The notes: generated by a model not told the origin, from the letters alone. Shown: positions 18,214-25,803, counted from the first letter of the stretch. The stretch: 64,000 nucleotides of DNA from CF-162 sp040882565 (GCA_040882565.1 JBBEAZ010000024.1:62001-126000); one strand, 5' to 3'. Translations and numbers: made by a program.

Positions 18214-18851
18214 TCGCCGGCCAGCCACTCGTTATCCCGAGCGGCGACCTCAGCCTCGAAGGCCTTCTCCACCTGCCCGACGGCGACGCGCCGTTCCCCG
18301 GTGTTGTCGTCTGTCATCCGCACCCACAGATGGGCGGCGACATGTACAACAACGTTGTCGGCGCGATCGTCCGCGCATCGCTCGCCGCCGGCCACGCCGC
18401 GCTACGCTTTAACTTCCGCGGTGTCGGCGAAAGCACCGGCGCGTACGACAACGGCGAAGGCGAGATGGACGACGTCCGCGCTGCGCTCGACCACCTGCGC
18501 TCGCTGCCGGAGATCCACGCGCAGCGGGTCTCGCTGGCCGGCTACTCGTTCGGGGCGATGGTCGCCGTGCGCGTCGCCAGCGGCCGCGACGACCTCGCCG
18601 GCATGGTCGCCGTCTCGAACCCCACGAAGCGCGGACCAAAGTTGGAGCTTCGTCTGCTCTGCCCGACGCTCTTTGTCACCGGCGACCGCGACGAGTACTG
18701 CGACGGCGAACTGCTGAAGGAGTACCGCGAGCAGATCGGGCCGGACGTCACCGTCGAGGTCTTCCCGGGCGTCGACCACTTCTGGTGGGGCTCCGACGAC
18801 CGCCTGATCGAGAGCATCACCGCGTTCCTGCTACGATTACAGGCGAAGTGA
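18204..18851 (+). CDS. Alpha/beta hydrolase
   Basis: A 215-residue alpha/beta hydrolase of the COG2945-like small type. It shows the oxyanion-side HPHPQMGGDM (about residues 33-42), the nucleophile elbow GYSFGA, the acid GDRDEYCDG and the catalytic His in GVDHFWWG. The start is GTG at 18204 or at 18210 (the latter overlapping the previous stop as GTGA). Its own stop overlaps the next start as GTGA, so translation is coupled. Substrate unknown. Confidence 0.85.
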   Translation: MDVIAGQPLVIPSGDLSLEGLLHLPDGDAPFPGVVVCHPHPQMGGDMYNNVVGAIVRASLAAGHAALRFNFRGVGESTGAYDNGEGEMDDVRAALDHLRSLPEIHAQRVSLAGYSFGAMVAVRVASGRDDLAGMVAVSNPTKRGPKLELRLLCPTLFVTGDRDEYCDGELLKEYREQIGPDVTVEVFPGVDHFWWGSDDRLIESITAFLLRLQAK

Positions 18852-19093
18852 CTGACAGCTCGGACCCGCAGGAAACGACCGAACCGCGCATCCTCGTCCG
18901 CAACAACGGGCCCTTCCGCGTCTACGGCGGCATCAAGCTAGTCGACCACGAGGGCAACGAGTTCACCGTGCCGGAAGGCGATTGGTACACGCTCTGCCGC
19001 TGTGGCCAGTCCAAGACCAAGCCGTTCTGCGACAGCACGCACAAGACGTGCGAGTTCGACGCGCCCAGCGACGCCACCCGGCCGCTGGAGTAA
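18848..19093 (+). CDS. CDGSH iron-sulfur domain protein
   Basis: An 81-residue protein with a single CDGSH-type 2Fe-2S motif near its C-terminal half: CRCGQSKTKPFCDSTHK, which supplies the 3-Cys/1-His ligands (CxC, then C and H). No transmembrane segment, so a soluble bacterial mitoNEET-like electron-transfer or cluster-transfer protein. The GTG start at 18848 overlaps the hydrolase stop (GTGA). It is short enough to be missed if only ATG starts are considered. Confidence 0.88.
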   Translation: MTDSSDPQETTEPRILVRNNGPFRVYGGIKLVDHEGNEFTVPEGDWYTLCRCGQSKTKPFCDSTHKTCEFDAPSDATRPLE

Positions 19094-19099
19094 TCCGCC

Positions 19100-19516
19100 G
19101 TGCTCTCGTCCGAGCAAGCCGCGTTCGTCGAGCGCCGTCGCGTGGCGCACCTGGCGACCGCGGACGCAGACGGTTCGCCTCACGTCGTGCCCGTTTGTTT
19201 TGCCTGGCACGAGGGCGCTTTCTGGATCGCGATCGACGAGAAGCCGAAGCGCGGTCCGCAACTCAAGCGTTTGCGCAACATTGAAGAGAACGAGCGCGTC
19301 GCGCTGATCTTCGATCATTACGCCGACGACTGGTCGCAACTCGGCTGGGTCCTCGTCCGTGGGCGGGCGCGGACCGTCGGCGGAGGAGACGCGCCCGGTG
19401 CGCTCGCCGCGCTGCGTTCGCGCTATCCGCAGTACGAGCGAATGGCGCTGGAAACGCGGCCGCTGATATGCGTCGCGCCTGACAGCGTGCGCGGCTGGGG
19501 CGATCTGAGCCGGTAG
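19100..19516 (+). CDS. PPOX class F420-dependent oxidoreductase (TIGR03668-type)
   Basis: A 138-residue split-barrel flavin/deazaflavin-binding protein. The N terminus AFVERRRVAHLATADADGSPHVVPVCF and KPKRGPQLKRLRNIEENERVAL are typical of the actinobacterial/Chloroflexi subgroup that binds F420. Role unknown; likely a small F420H2-dependent reductase. Starts at GTG 19100, six bases after the CDGSH gene, and ends the operon that began at 16750. Confidence 0.8.
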   Translation: MLSSEQAAFVERRRVAHLATADADGSPHVVPVCFAWHEGAFWIAIDEKPKRGPQLKRLRNIEENERVALIFDHYADDWSQLGWVLVRGRARTVGGGDAPGALAALRSRYPQYERMALETRPLICVAPDSVRGWGDLSR

Positions 19517-19540
19517 GCTGCTTCGTTCCTCGGGGAACGA

Positions 19541-19592
19541 CCCGTTTCCTGAGCGGAGCCGCAGCGTAGCGAAGGACCTCGCACGCCTGTGA
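19541..19592. repeat. Intergenic repeat F, copy 1
   Basis: GTTTCCTGAGCGGAGCCGCAG followed by a further 20 or so bases ending CTCGCACGC recurs almost exactly at 36652-36697. Both copies lie just before a GIY-YIG gene copy, so they belong to a larger duplicated segment. Confidence 0.6.
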
Positions 19593-19620
19593 CAACATCC
19601 GAAGTCCAGAGGGGAACACG

Positions 19621-19914
19621 TTAATGGCCTATCGCGTCGCTCAGATCACGCCAGCGGGCGTTCGTATTGGCGATCAGTTCGATCTTGCGACGGCGCACCC
19701 AGCCTTTGAGCTGTCGCTCTCGCTCCCGCGCGGCGCCGAGGTCTTCGGTGAGCTCGAAGTACACCAGACGAGTTGTGCGGTAACGCGATGTGAACCGCGA
19801 GCCGATTCCGGCTTTGTGCTCTGTGACCCTCCGCACAAGGTCGTTAGTGACGCCGATATAGAGGGTATTGCCAGAGTTGTTGGTCATGATGTAGACGGCA
19901 TAGTTCGTCACCAC
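19621..19914 (-). CDS. GIY-YIG nuclease family protein
   Basis: A 97-residue single-domain GIY-YIG protein (UPF0213/YhbQ-like). The signature is YAVYIMTNNSGNTLYIGVTND with R29 region LVRRVTEHK, and FTSRYRTTRLVYFE. Such small proteins are mostly of unknown function; some cut DNA. A second, nearly identical copy at 36846-37137 carries a one-base insertion and is broken. The gene is embedded between intergenic repeats F and A, in keeping with a duplicated or mobile segment. Confidence 0.88.
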   Translation of the reverse strand: MVTNYAVYIMTNNSGNTLYIGVTNDLVRRVTEHKAGIGSRFTSRYRTTRLVYFELTEDLGAARERERQLKGWVRRRKIELIANTNARWRDLSDAIGH

Positions 19915-20048
19915 CCGGTAAGCGTACGGGGACTCGCGGACACCGCGAATACCCTAATGGCGCTGTTCGTTTCCCAGCCCTCCAGAGATGCTCGCCTTCG
20001 CTGCGCTCACGGAACGGGCGTAGGTGCACGGCGAGGTGTGGGTGCCAT

Positions 20049-20096
20049 GCTCGCCTTCGCTGCGCCGGGGCCCTTCGTTCCTCAGGGAACCTTGTT
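20049..20096. repeat. Intergenic repeat A, copy 1
   Basis: Block beginning TGCTCGCCTTCGCTGCGCC and ending TTCCTCAGGGAAC. Similar blocks lie at 21801-21850, 33393-33465, 36773-36843, 37211-37285 and 37321-37366. A partial copy precedes it at 19989. They sit only between genes. It directly precedes the pyrE stop. Confidence 0.65.
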
Positions 20097-20097
20097 C

Positions 20098-20694
20098 CTA
20101 CGTGACAGTCAGCGGCAGGCCCTGGTCGCAGAGCGGGCAGGCGGTTGGGTCGTAGGTCGGGAGGTCGAGCGGCAGGCAGGCGAAGAGGGGGACGCCGAAG
20201 TCGACTTTGCCGCCGCTGCGGTCGATCAGCACGGCCACGGCGATCGGCTCAGCGCCGAGGGCGCGCACGGCGTCGATGACGTCGCGGACGCTGCCGCCAG
20301 TCGTCAACACGTCGTCGACGACGAGCACGCGCTGACCCGGCGCGATCATGAACCCGCGCTGGAAGCTGCGTCCACCGGCCTTATCTGGTGCCTCGCCGGC
20401 AGGCAGGCGCTCGGCGAAGATGCTGAGCAGGCCGAGGTGTCGCGCGACCTCGTAGCTGACGATCAGTCCGCCAGTCGTCGGCCCGGCGACGATCCCCGGC
20501 GAGAGGCCGCGCGCCCAGTCGGCGATCATGCGGCAGAGCGCATCGGTCTGCGGCGGGCGTTCGAGCAGGCGAAATTTTTCGACGTAGAGCGCTGAGTGAC
20601 GCCCCGACGATAGCTGGAAGTGGCCTTCGAGCATCGCGCCGGCCTCGCGCAGAAGCCTCTCGGCCTCGAGTTCGGCCGGCCGGCGATCGGACAA
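20098..20694 (-). CDS. pyrE: Orotate phosphoribosyltransferase
   Basis: About 198 residues. The PRPP-binding motif VLVVDDVLTTGGSVRDV is clear, with GPTTGGLIVSYEVARHLG upstream and LSSGRHSALYVEKF near the N terminus. It makes orotidine 5'-phosphate in pyrimidine synthesis. The extra C-terminal CPLCDQG is a common tail. I prefer the TTG at 20694, two bases after the lepB stop and preceded by AGGAGG; an ATG at 20748 would overlap lepB by 53 bases. Confidence 0.9.
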   Translation of the reverse strand: MSDRRPAELEAERLLREAGAMLEGHFQLSSGRHSALYVEKFRLLERPPQTDALCRMIADWARGLSPGIVAGPTTGGLIVSYEVARHLGLLSIFAERLPAGEAPDKAGGRSFQRGFMIAPGQRVLVVDDVLTTGGSVRDVIDAVRALGAEPIAVAVLIDRSGGKVDFGVPLFACLPLDLPTYDPTACPLCDQGLPLTVT

Positions 20695-20695
20695 G

Positions 20696-21667
20696 CTAGT
20701 CCGTCGCCTCCTCGGCTGAGCCGACGGTGTGGTTCGGCGCCAGGTCAAGCTCCGGGCCGCCCTCGTGCCAGTAGGTGATCAGGGCCTTGCCGATGATGTT
20801 CTCCTTCGGCACCAGCCAGTCCTGCCGCGAGTCGCTGCTATTCTGGCGGTTGTCGCCCATCACGAAGAAGCACTCGCTGGAGCCGCAGCGCTCGAACGCC
20901 TCGTCGGTGCCGGCGGCCGGGATGTGGTAGGTGCATTCGGCGCCGCAGTTCGTATTCCCCTGGATGTACGGCTCGGAGAGGAGGTGGCCGTTGACGTGCA
21001 CCTCGCCGGTCTCGTTGTTCAGCTCCACCGTGTCGCCGGGGACACCGATGATGCGCTTGATGAAGTCGCGGTCGACGCTCGTCGGCGCGCGGAAGACGAT
21101 GACGTCGCCGCGCGAGGGGCTGTCCCAGAGGTAGTCATCGTTGCCCGAGTCGACGAACGGCAGCCAGTCGAGGAGGCCGCTGCCCATCTGGGCGTAGCTG
21201 AGCTTGTTGACGATCAGGTACTCGCCGTTGTCCAGGCTCGGGTTCATGCTGGCGCCTTCGACCTTGAAGTTCTGGAACGAGGCGCGCACGGCGAGGAAGA
21301 TGAGCACGGCCAGAAGCAGCGTCTCGGCCAGCTCGCGGACCGTGACCACCCAGCGGCTTTCCGCGTGCGGGACGACGACCGTCTCTTCGCGCAGGCGCCG
21401 CTGGAGCTCGGTCAGGCGCTCCTGGTACTCGGGCTGGTAGCGGTGCGGGTAGTCCGGCGAGGCAGGCGTGTAGGGGCGCTGCCAGTCGGTCTCCTCGGTT
21501 TCAGGCGCTACGGGTACGGGCGCGAAGGCGAAGAGATCGTCGTGCGAGGCAGCGACGGGCTCAGACGGGGTGTCGTCCGCCCAGGAGTCGAACAGTGGAT
21601 CAAAGGAACGTGGCGTCCGCTCTCCCCCGCCGCCGCCGAAGCCTTCGTCGTCGTCAAATTCTGGCAT
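20696..21667 (-). CDS. lepB: Signal peptidase I
   Basis: A 323-residue membrane-anchored serine protease of the Sec pathway. A long hydrophilic N-terminal part (residues 1-110, acidic and Gly/Pro-rich) precedes one transmembrane segment (LAETLLLAVLIFLAVRASF). Box B SMNPSLDNGEYLIVNK carries the nucleophile Ser; box D RDFIKRIIGVPGD carries the general-base Lys; box E MGDNRQNSSDSR closes the active site. The insert with Cys-rich NTNCGAECTY...CGSSEC may form a disulfide outside. It is followed directly by pyrE. Confidence 0.93.
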   Translation of the reverse strand: MPEFDDDEGFGGGGGERTPRSFDPLFDSWADDTPSEPVAASHDDLFAFAPVPVAPETEETDWQRPYTPASPDYPHRYQPEYQERLTELQRRLREETVVVPHAESRWVVTVRELAETLLLAVLIFLAVRASFQNFKVEGASMNPSLDNGEYLIVNKLSYAQMGSGLLDWLPFVDSGNDDYLWDSPSRGDVIVFRAPTSVDRDFIKRIIGVPGDTVELNNETGEVHVNGHLLSEPYIQGNTNCGAECTYHIPAAGTDEAFERCGSSECFFVMGDNRQNSSDSRQDWLVPKENIIGKALITYWHEGGPELDLAPNHTVGSAEEATD

Positions 21668-21800
21668 GCATCCTCAATTATAACGTTCAGACGCAGGTTT
21701 CAGGTTGGAGTTGCAGTTAGAGGACGGTTGGAAGGAGTGCGCGTACCCCGCGCCCTTGCGCGGGCGCGGGGGAATGTTTGCTTAAGGCGGAGCGTCGTTC

Positions 21801-21850
21801 TGGTGCTCGCCTTCGCTGCGCCGGGCCCTTCGTCCCTCAGGGAACGCTTT
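21801..21850. repeat. Intergenic repeat A, copy 2
   Basis: TGCTCGCCTTCGCTGCGCCGG...CCTCAGGGAACGC, the same module as at 20049. It abuts the stop of the next minus-strand gene, as copy 1 abuts pyrE, and may act as a transcription end for these genes. Confidence 0.6.
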
Positions 21851-22340
21851 AGTTGTTGCGGGGGTCGAGGTTGCGGGCCTGGCGGCGCAGGGAGCGCTCG
21901 ACGCTGTCGGCGGCGTCGCTGACGTTCTCCGCGAGATCGGAGGCTTCGCCGGCGACCTCGGCGGCGGCTTCGCGCCCGGCGCGGGCGGTGGCGGTCACCG
22001 TCTGGCGGTTGGCGTCGGACATGCGCTCGTAGAGGCTGCGCGTGGTCGAGGTCATGTCGCGGAGGTCGTCGAACATCGTGCGGACCAGCTCGAGGCGGCG
22101 GCGGTTGCGTCGCGTCCAGGTCTGGAAGAGCTCGCGGGTGTTGTCGGACACGGCGGTCGGGCGCGCGAGAAACTCGCGGACGAACTCGGCGCGCTCCTCC
22201 TGCGTGCGCTCCGCCTCGTCGATGAGCAGGCGGTTGAAGCGGTGCGTGCGGTCGTTGTTGGCGCGGAACAGGTCCATCCAGACAGACCCGCTCTCCTTCG
22301 TGCCGTTGATTGCGCTGTTGACTGTGGCGTTGCGTGGCAT
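21849..22340 (-). CDS. Hypothetical coiled-coil (phasin-like) protein
   Basis: A 163-residue, all-helical, highly charged protein with heptad-like spacing throughout (RRRLELVRTMFDDLRDMTSTTRSLYERM; AAAEVAGEASDLAENVSDAADSVERSL). It looks like phasin or other amphipathic granule-associated proteins, but no diagnostic motif is present. No signal peptide or membrane segment. It lies 52 bases downstream of the hemerythrin gene on the same strand, so both may respond to the same condition. Function unassigned. Confidence 0.6.
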   Translation of the reverse strand: MPRNATVNSAINGTKESGSVWMDLFRANNDRTHRFNRLLIDEAERTQEERAEFVREFLARPTAVSDNTRELFQTWTRRNRRRLELVRTMFDDLRDMTSTTRSLYERMSDANRQTVTATARAGREAAAEVAGEASDLAENVSDAADSVERSLRRQARNLDPRNN

Positions 22341-22392
22341 CGTGTGTGTCTCCTTAGCGACTAGTCTTGGCGGCCGACCGCGCGGGTGTCGA

Positions 22393-23331
22393 TCAGCGGG
22401 TGGCCGTGGTGCGTGTGGTGGATCGGGTGCTCGTCCGTGAGCCGGCGGCAGGACGGCTCGTGCCGGGCGCCGGGCGTTTCGCCGACGTCACCTTGCGAGC
22501 CCTGCGGGTGGCGGCGGCCGCGCTCTTCGCCGTGTTCCGCTTGCGAGCGGTGCTCGTCGCGGCGGCCGGGCGCTTCGTCGTCGTCCGCTTGCGAGCGGTG
22601 CTCGTCGCGGCGGCCGGGCGCTTCGTCGTCGTCCGCTTGCGAGCGGTGCTCGTCGCGGCGGCCGGACGCTTCGTCGTCGTCCGCTTGCGGGCGGTGCTCG
22701 TTGCGGCGGCCGCGCGCTTCGTCGTGGTCCGCTTGCGGGTGGTGTTCGTCGCGGCAGTCGCGCGCTTGGTCGTCGTCCGCTTGCGAGTGGTGCTCGTCGC
22801 GGCGGTCGCGCGCTTCGCCGTGGTCCGCTTGCGGGCGGTCCGCCTGGTGACGGCCATCGGCCCGGCGCTGGTGGTCGCTGCGGGGGAGCGGGTGGCCTGC
22901 GCAGCGCCCGTCAGGCGCTCTTTGAGCGCGGCCATCTGGTCGCCGATACGGGAGAGGCGGTCTCGAGGCAGCTCGGCGGCGCGCGGGAACATCTGCGACT
23001 CCTCGTCGGTGATGTGCTCGGTGACCGTCTCGACCAGCAGGCGGAAGCGCGGCTCGAGGGTCTTGTCGCGGGAGTCGGTGCTGCTCAGCTCAACCATGAT
23101 GCGGTCGGCGGCCGCGTGCTCCTCCTCGGAGTGGCGGACGAGATCGGGGAGGCCTTCGCGTTCCATCGCCGGGTAGAAGACCTCCTCTTCCAGCTGGCTG
23201 TGGATCATGAGCTCGGCGATCGCCTCGTCGACGATGGCCTTGCGGGTGGTACCGTCCGCGGCCTCGTCGAAGCGGCGGAAGAGGTCTTTCACTTTGAGGT
23301 GGTCATCCCTCAGCATCTGCAGGGCATCCAT
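22393..23331 (-). CDS. Hemerythrin domain protein with histone H1-like tail
   Basis: A 312-residue protein with two parts. Residues 1-140 are a hemerythrin-like helical bundle: MLRDDHLKVKDLFRRF (H11), IHSQLEEEVFYPAM (H44, E48), RHSEEEHAAADR (H67) and TEHITDEESQMFP, supplying the di-iron ligands. Residues about 165-312 are a very basic, Ala/Thr/Lys/Arg tail of about seven tandem 16-residue units of the type RKRTTTKRPAAATSTA, coded by a 48-base repeat. Such tails (as in AlgP or bacterial H1-like proteins) bind DNA. The start at ATG 23331 opens the hemerythrin fold; upstream sequence is non-coding. Confidence 0.88.
   Translation of the reverse strand: MDALQMLRDDHLKVKDLFRRFDEAADGTTRKAIVDEAIAELMIHSQLEEEVFYPAMEREGLPDLVRHSEEEHAAADRIMVELSSTDSRDKTLEPRFRLLVETVTEHITDEESQMFPRAAELPRDRLSRIGDQMAALKERLTGAAQATRSPAATTSAGPMAVTRRTARKRTTAKRATAATSTTRKRTTTKRATAATNTTRKRTTTKRAAAATSTARKRTTTKRPAAATSTARKRTTTKRPAAATSTARKRTTTKRPAAATSTARKRNTAKSAAAATRRARKVTSAKRPAPGTSRPAAGSRTSTRSTTRTTATR
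22530..22830. repeat. 48-bp in-gene tandem repeat (histone-like tail)
   Basis: Period-48 direct repeat inside the hemerythrin gene, about six to seven units, the central three almost identical at DNA level (GTCCGCTTGCGAGCGGTGCT repeated). It codes for the basic tail units. There are no spacers, so this is not a CRISPR array. Confidence 0.85.
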
Positions 23332-23458
23332 AGGGGCTCCTTCCTGGGCAAGTGGATACTGACGCGGGTTTGTGTATGTGCGGAGGTTATCGCCCCAAGC
23401 GTTACAGAGGGGTAAACCGGCCCGCGCGCGGCAGTCCAAATGTGTGACAGAGCCACGG

Positions 23459-23520
23459 GAGGAACAGGGAACAGGGAACAGGGAGGGGCGAGGGAACTGG
23501 AACACGGAACAGGGAACATG
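23459..23520. repeat. GGAACAGGGAACA short tandem repeat
   Basis: Iterated GAACAGG and GGAACACGG hexa/heptamers. The same motif occurs at 37524-37558 and 38485, and in reverse complement (GTTCCCAGTTCC, CCAGTTCCATGTTCC) at 713-733 and 16693-16715. Always intergenic. Confidence 0.6.
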
Positions 23521-23547
23521 GCCGGGGGCGGACAGTGAAGCGCTGAG

Positions 23548-23606
23548 TTGTCAAGGATTCCTTGACAACTACGTGTTGTTGCTGAACCGTCAAGTATTCC
23601 TTGATA
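23548..23606. promoter_or_regulatory. Two tandem CAAG-N-CTTG palindromes
   Basis: A perfect palindrome TTGTCAAGG-ATT-CCTTGACAA (23548-23568) is followed 20 bases later by a similar, weaker one, GTCAAG-TATTC-CTTGATA (23589-23606). They lie about 220 bases upstream of the hemerythrin start and just after the stop of the gene at 23629. The repeated near-identical half sites suggest a dimeric regulator, or two terminator hairpins. Confidence 0.45.
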
Positions 23607-23628
23607 GTTGCGCGTCGCTCCGGTACTC

Positions 23629-24210
23629 CTACCCTCCCGGCGCCCCGATGATGTCGAGTCGGGCCAACGGCGAAGATCCTCCCTTGCGGCGGGTCTGCAT
23701 GGCCTCGAGCTCGTGGAGGTTCTGGATGCAGGTACGGTGGTAGTGAGCCTCGTAGCGCAGGATTATCTCCATGCGTTCCTTCTCGGGGATGATCCTGGCG
23801 TGCTCGTGGCGCTGCTGGACCAGGTCGACCAGCTCGGGATCGGGCTCCGGCTCGTCGGGGTCGTACTCGAATTTGGGGCCGAATTTCTCGATGTAGGCTG
23901 CCGCCGCTGGGCCGGCGTAGAGGCTCGGCGGGGGGTTCCGCACCTTGTGGATGGCGAGCATGGTAGTGACCGCCTGCCAGCGCTCGAGGCGGCGCAGCTT
24001 CCAGAGGTTGAGGGCGACGCGCTCGGCGAACATGTGCTCGAGGGTGCCGACGGGCTGGGTCGACTCGATGATGCCGTCGCGGATGGCCTCCCACTCAGCG
24101 GGGTCCTCCTGGCCGTCGATGACGACGATCTGGGATTCGATGCCGTGCTTGAAGGCGTTCTGGGCGGCGATCTTCTTGCCGCGCTTGGTGACCGGTCCTG
24201 TCTGTGGCAT
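23629..24210 (-). CDS. Hypothetical protein with KNAFKHG-type N terminus
   Basis: A 193-residue charged protein. It opens GPVTKRGKKIAAQNAFKHGIES, a pattern often found at the start of phage- or mobile-element-linked proteins of unknown function (K/R-x-N-A-x-K-H-G). The rest is helical (ERVALNLWKLRRLERWQAV; ILRYEAHYHRTCIQNLHELEAMQ), resembling small-terminase-like or DNA-binding proteins. It is isolated, bounded by inverted repeats on both sides (24234-24261 and 23548-23606). I cannot assign a function. Confidence 0.6.
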   Translation of the reverse strand: MPQTGPVTKRGKKIAAQNAFKHGIESQIVVIDGQEDPAEWEAIRDGIIESTQPVGTLEHMFAERVALNLWKLRRLERWQAVTTMLAIHKVRNPPPSLYAGPAAAAYIEKFGPKFEYDPDEPEPDPELVDLVQQRHEHARIIPEKERMEIILRYEAHYHRTCIQNLHELEAMQTRRKGGSSPLARLDIIGAPGG

Positions 24211-24233
24211 GCAGATATGGTTTCACGCTAGAC

Positions 24234-24261
24234 GGTGACATGGCAACAATGAAGTGTCACC
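24234..24261. promoter_or_regulatory. Inverted repeat GGTGACA / TGTCACC
   Basis: Seven-base arms GGTGACA (24234-24240) and TGTCACC (24255-24261) separated by 14 bases, 24 bases upstream of the ATG at 24210 on the minus strand. The location is compatible with an operator or the hairpin of a leader. Confidence 0.4.
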
Positions 24262-24429
24262 CTGATTTCGTTTCGCAGTTTTGGGTTGTGGGATTACGTG
24301 GAGATTCTAGAATCGAGAGGTAGTCGTAGATACGAAATAGCTAGAATGCGCTGATTACGTTAAGTGGAAAATGGGCAATAATCGGTCAAGAAAATCTGAC
24401 GCTGTTGCGAGCGGGCGAAGGCCCGAGTT

Positions 24430-24480
24430 GATTTGAAGCAAGGCTGGCCGCCAAGGAGTGGCAAGCCGGTGCGGCTACGA
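24430..24480 (+). repeat. Intergenic repeat B, diverged copy 8
   Basis: GATTTGAAGCAAGGCTGGCC...AGCCGGTGCGGCTACG. It keeps the GCAAGGCTGG start and the AGCCG-GTG-CGGCT hairpin of repeat B but lacks the CCCAGACGGG insert found in the copies at 33-38 kb. It ends 51 bases before the toxin gene. Confidence 0.6.
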
Positions 24481-24519
24481 TCCTCCGGGGGTAGCTTTAC
24501 GAGCGGGCGCGATCGAGGC

Positions 24520-24525
24520 TACAAT
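24520..24525 (+). promoter_or_regulatory. -10 element TACAAT of the PIN toxin gene
   Basis: TACAAT is six bases upstream of the GTG at 24532. The mRNA would be leaderless or nearly so; no Shine-Dalgarno sequence fits between. Confidence 0.5.
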
Positions 24526-24531
24526 CAATTG

Positions 24532-25026
24532 GTGAGGCAAAATGCAACACTTGATTCGTCGTTCTGGATTCACGCGGCTGTCAGCGACGTCATCGGCCAG
24601 TTGCTGGAGGATTTCGACCTCTCCGTCGCGTCAGCCGTGGGGGATGAGCTCACCGAGGACTACGCAAGCGGGGCTCTCCTGCACGGACTTGTCAGGGAAG
24701 GCAGGATCCTGGTCCGGAATGCCGAGACGGAGACGATCGACCGGTTCGGGCCGGGCGAGCGCGGCGCGATCAACCTCGCTATCGAGAACCGGGGATGGGT
24801 CCTCCTGATGGATGACCTGCGGCCTGTCCGCGCGGCTGAAGAGATGGGATTGGCGCCGGTATCGAGCCCGGTGTACGCGGCATCCCTGTACCGGCGCGGG
24901 GGGCGGAACGAACGTGCGGTGCTGACAGTGCTGGCGCGTCTCGCGGCCCGATCGACCGTGAGCCCGCAACTGATCGACCTGGCGCTCAACCAGATCGGAC
25001 AGATGACGAAGGAAGGGAGCGATTGA
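24532..25026 (+). CDS. PIN-like toxin, DUF3368 type
   Basis: A 164-residue PIN-domain-like protein. It opens LDSSFWIHAA (first acidic residue D8), has FGPGERGAINLAIENRGWVLLMDDLRPVRAAEEMGL, the GE-x-x-A-I...D-D-x-x-A-R-x-x-A pattern of DUF3368/PIN nucleases with three to four conserved acids. Likely an RNase toxin. The GTG 24532 start leaves the D8-containing strand intact; the longer ATG at 24433 reads through repeat B. The antitoxin-like gene begins one base after its TGA. Confidence 0.75.
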   Translation: MRQNATLDSSFWIHAAVSDVIGQLLEDFDLSVASAVGDELTEDYASGALLHGLVREGRILVRNAETETIDRFGPGERGAINLAIENRGWVLLMDDLRPVRAAEEMGLAPVSSPVYAASLYRRGGRNERAVLTVLARLAARSTVSPQLIDLALNQIGQMTKEGSD

Positions 25027-25027
25027 A

Positions 25028-25417
25028 TTGGGCACGAAGTTGAAGACTGTATCCGTCAGGCTGGAAGACCGGGCAGGGGCCCGCGTGAGCAAGGCGGCGG
25101 CGCTGGCGCGCCAGTCGAAGGGGGCGTTCCTTGCCCGCGCCGGGGAGGAAGCGGCGAGGAGCTTGTTGCTGGCATGGGCAGTCCAGCGCCACGCCAGCGG
25201 TGAAGCGTCACTCTCGGAGCTGGCGGCGGAGACGGGCGTTCCGATCGAGGCGATCTCAGAACACCTCAGTGGACAGCGTAGCGAGGAGGCCACCCGGATG
25301 TACCTGGCGAGCGCGCGGCGGCTTGCGGAGGCGCTGAAGACGCCCGCGTTCTATGCCGAGGCCAAACGGGCGGTGAAGGCAGTGAGGAAGGAAGGCGTCC
25401 GGGACGAGAGTGAGTGA
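25028..25417 (+). CDS. Antitoxin-like DNA-binding protein
   Basis: A 129-residue basic protein. The N terminus LKTVSVRLEDRAGARVSKAAAL suggests a ribbon-helix-helix strand; ASLSELAAETGVPIEAISEHLSG is a helix-turn-helix-like segment, similar to UPF0175-type antitoxins. It starts at TTG 25028, one base after the toxin stop, so the pair is an operon with toxin first. The C-terminal tail (residues 100-129) is helical and basic. Assigned as antitoxin mainly from context. Confidence 0.65.
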   Translation: MGTKLKTVSVRLEDRAGARVSKAAALARQSKGAFLARAGEEAARSLLLAWAVQRHASGEASLSELAAETGVPIEAISEHLSGQRSEEATRMYLASARRLAEALKTPAFYAEAKRAVKAVRKEGVRDESE

Positions 25418-25545
25418 TCTTCTGCTGAGCGGAGCGAGAAGCCGGCCGGGACTGTAAGCACGAGACGGGCCTGGGGGGCGGATTACGCCAGTGACAAGCG
25501 GCGCTTTGAGTACGGAGCAGCATTGGTTAGCGTTGGCGCTACTCA

Positions 25546-25803
25546 ATGTTTATGAAAGAGCCCCGGTCACCATCGCCGTCTAATTGTCGCTTTTGCGGAC
25601 GCCCCGGTTGTGGAGAGTGGGCGCTGACCCGGCTTACGGCAACCGGCGAATGGGAGCGGCTCGTCGTGCCAGCGTGCGGCCGCTGCCACCGGCTGGTGTA
25701 CGGAGCCGGCGCAAAGGGGCGCGTTGAGAAGCGGACGGGTGACACGTGGTACCCCGGACACGGCCGCGGGGTGTATCCGGGCCCGCAGGAGCACTACCCG
25801 TGA
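25546..25803 (+). CDS. Small zinc-finger-like hypothetical protein
   Basis: An 85-residue protein with paired cysteines CRFCGRPGC (residues about 14-22) and CGRCH (about 44-48), fitting one zinc site, somewhat like an HNH or zinc-ribbon fold without the catalytic HNH residues. The C terminus is Gly/Pro/His-rich. ATG 25546, or 25552 in frame. It lies between the toxin-antitoxin pair and the RM operon. Function unknown. Confidence 0.55.
   Translation: MFMKEPRSPSPSNCRFCGRPGCGEWALTRLTATGEWERLVVPACGRCHRLVYGAGAKGRVEKRTGDTWYPGHGRGVYPGPQEHYP

Larger units (their letters stand above)
24262..24531. other. AT-richer intergenic spacer
   Basis: About 270 bases, visibly lower in GC than the flanks, holding no gene. 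It contains a diverged copy of repeat B at 24430-24480 (see that entry) and the -10 element at 24520. Confidence 0.5.

Noticed and set aside
22530..22830. 48-base repeats as a CRISPR array
   Set aside because: The repeats are directly adjacent, in frame, with no spacers, and code for a basic tail of a hemerythrin protein.
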